Source: Bacilli bacterium
Lineage (GTDB): Bacteria; Bacillota_I; Bacilli_A; RF39; UBA660
NCBI GenBank assembly: GCA_900768815.1
Contig: CAAGEE010000004.1
Location: forward strand, 62,001 to 126,000
Length of the DNA: 64,000 bases
Direction: 5' to 3'
Below the pieces are notes generated by a model, which saw only the letters and a program-made list of their open reading frames with translations, did no database searches and was not told the origin of the DNA. Shown piece by piece: positions 63,289-64,000 of this stretch. Every line of letters starts with the position of its first letter. Within the stretch, counting starts at the first letter, position 1. The translations under genes were made by a program, and so were the position numbers.

Positions 63289-64000
63289 CTATTTTCCTAC
63301 ACAAAAATTTTCAAATAAATTATCTATTATTTCATCACTATATGTTATCCCTATTATTTCTCCAAGTAAGTCAAAACAATCTTTTAAATCTATTTCGATC
63401 ATGTCTATTGGTAAATTGTTTTTTAGAGATGTTTCAGCTGATAGTAGACTTTGATAGGCTTTGGTTGCTAGATCTAGTTGTCTACTATTACTTAGGTAAG
63501 TATAGTCTTTTGATTTTAATTCTTCTAAATTGAACATTTCTATTATTTTATTTTTCAAGGCTTTTATACCGTTTTCGGTTGTTGTATTTGTTTCTATAAC
63601 ATTTTCTAAGTCTTTTGGTAATTCTATTTTTCTTTGAAGATCATTTTTATTTACAACGATTATTCTCTGTTTATCTTTGGTTGCTTTTAATATTTCTTTG
63701 TCGTTATCTGTTAAAACTTCATTACTGTTTAGAACTACTATTATTAAATCAGCACTTTCAATAGTGTTTAAACTTCTTTCTACACCAATTTTTTCTACGA
63801 CGTCGTTTGTTTCTCTAATACCAGCTGTATCTATGAAGTTAATCAATATCCCTTCTAAGTAAGTTTCTCCTTCCACTATATCTCTAGTTGTTCCAGCAAT
63901 ATCTGTTACTATTGCTTTATCTTGATTTAGTAGTCGATTTAGGATACTACTCTTTCCAACATTTGGTTTTCCTAGTATGACGACGTTTAGACCATTTTTA
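63289..64000 (-). CDS. mnmE: tRNA modification GTPase MnmE/TrmE, 5-prime part missing
   Basis: The C-terminal 236 codons of MnmE, running off the right edge. GKPNVGKSSILNRLL at the edge is the P-loop; TDIAGTTRDIV and FIDTAGIRETNDVVE are switch regions and NKNDLQ the guanine site; the last residues FCVGK hold the conserved Cys. It lies 12 bases before mnmG, its partner enzyme. Confidence 0.97.
   Translation of the reverse strand, partial: KNGLNVVILGKPNVGKSSILNRLLNQDKAIVTDIAGTTRDIVEGETYLEGILINFIDTAGIRETNDVVEKIGVERSLNTIESADLIIVVLNSNEVLTDNDKEILKATKDKQRIIVVNKNDLQRKIELPKDLENVIETNTTTENGIKALKNKIIEMFNLEELKSKDYTYLSNSRQLDLATKAYQSLLSAETSLKNNLPIDMIEIDLKDCFDLLGEIIGITYSDEIIDNLFENFCVGK

Noticed and set aside
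63289..63876. A short gene starting at an internal ATG at 63876
   Set aside because: The frame continues upstream to the edge with the MnmE P-loop, so the ATG is internal to mnmE.

Overview
The window is a low-GC chromosome segment of a Firmicutes-type bacterium. SpoIIR and a SpoIIQ-like protein indicate an endospore-forming ancestry. An Agr peptide quorum-sensing locus, SecA, Noc/Soj/Spo0J and a delta subunit of RNA polymerase point to Bacilli in the broad sense, perhaps a gut lineage near Erysipelotrichales or RF39. The species is not identifiable from sequence alone. No rRNA, tRNA, CRISPR array or complete insertion sequence was found.

Most genes lie on the minus strand. At the right end the order mnmE-mnmG-rsmG-noc-soj-spo0J, followed further left by ychF, rpsF-ssb-rpsR, a DHH phosphodiesterase, rplI and dnaB, is the usual oriC-proximal arrangement. 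oriC is therefore probably just beyond base 64000, and minus-strand genes are co-directional with the fork.

Layout, left to right. 1-3785: SIS-domain protein (partial), WYL regulator, DUF1653 protein and two membrane-anchored proteins of unknown function. 3946-5628: a lone plus-strand double-HTH protein. 5677-10715: a tight four-gene operon holding a membrane/zinc-ribbon/leucine-rich-repeat protein, a radical SAM/SPASM enzyme, a small protein ending in 15 asparagines, and a second zinc-ribbon membrane protein. This is the best candidate for an undescribed peptide-modification system. 10821-18474: surface acyltransferase with two SGNH domains, acetyltransferases, a DUF1848 radical SAM protein, a phosphodiesterase-like enzyme, a YjbR-EVE fusion and a nucleoside phosphorylase. 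18475-21990: three gene-poor gaps, two of which carry stray copies of the secA 3-prime end (SEC-C motif) and all of which carry a CTTATCTAA repeat; between them lie an acetyltransferase, a peptidase E and a zinc-ribbon protein with a HEPN-like motif. This looks like a cassette array built downstream of secA. 21991-25386: secA, hpf, cold-shock gene.

25613-28444 is a complete agr system: agrB and a 39-codon agrD on plus, agrA-agrC on minus, meeting at a shared terminator. 28502-41214: cell-envelope, sporulation and housekeeping genes (tagO-like, mreB/mbl, spoIIQ-like, rpiB, rpmE, murA, fba, mntP-like, spoIIR, prmC, prfA, rpoE, argS). 41323-45260 on plus: PBP1A, a small membrane protein, LemA, phosphotransacetylase. 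45336-64000: ung, rlmH, walJ, a cell-wall M23 peptidase, then replication, ribosomal and partition genes as listed.
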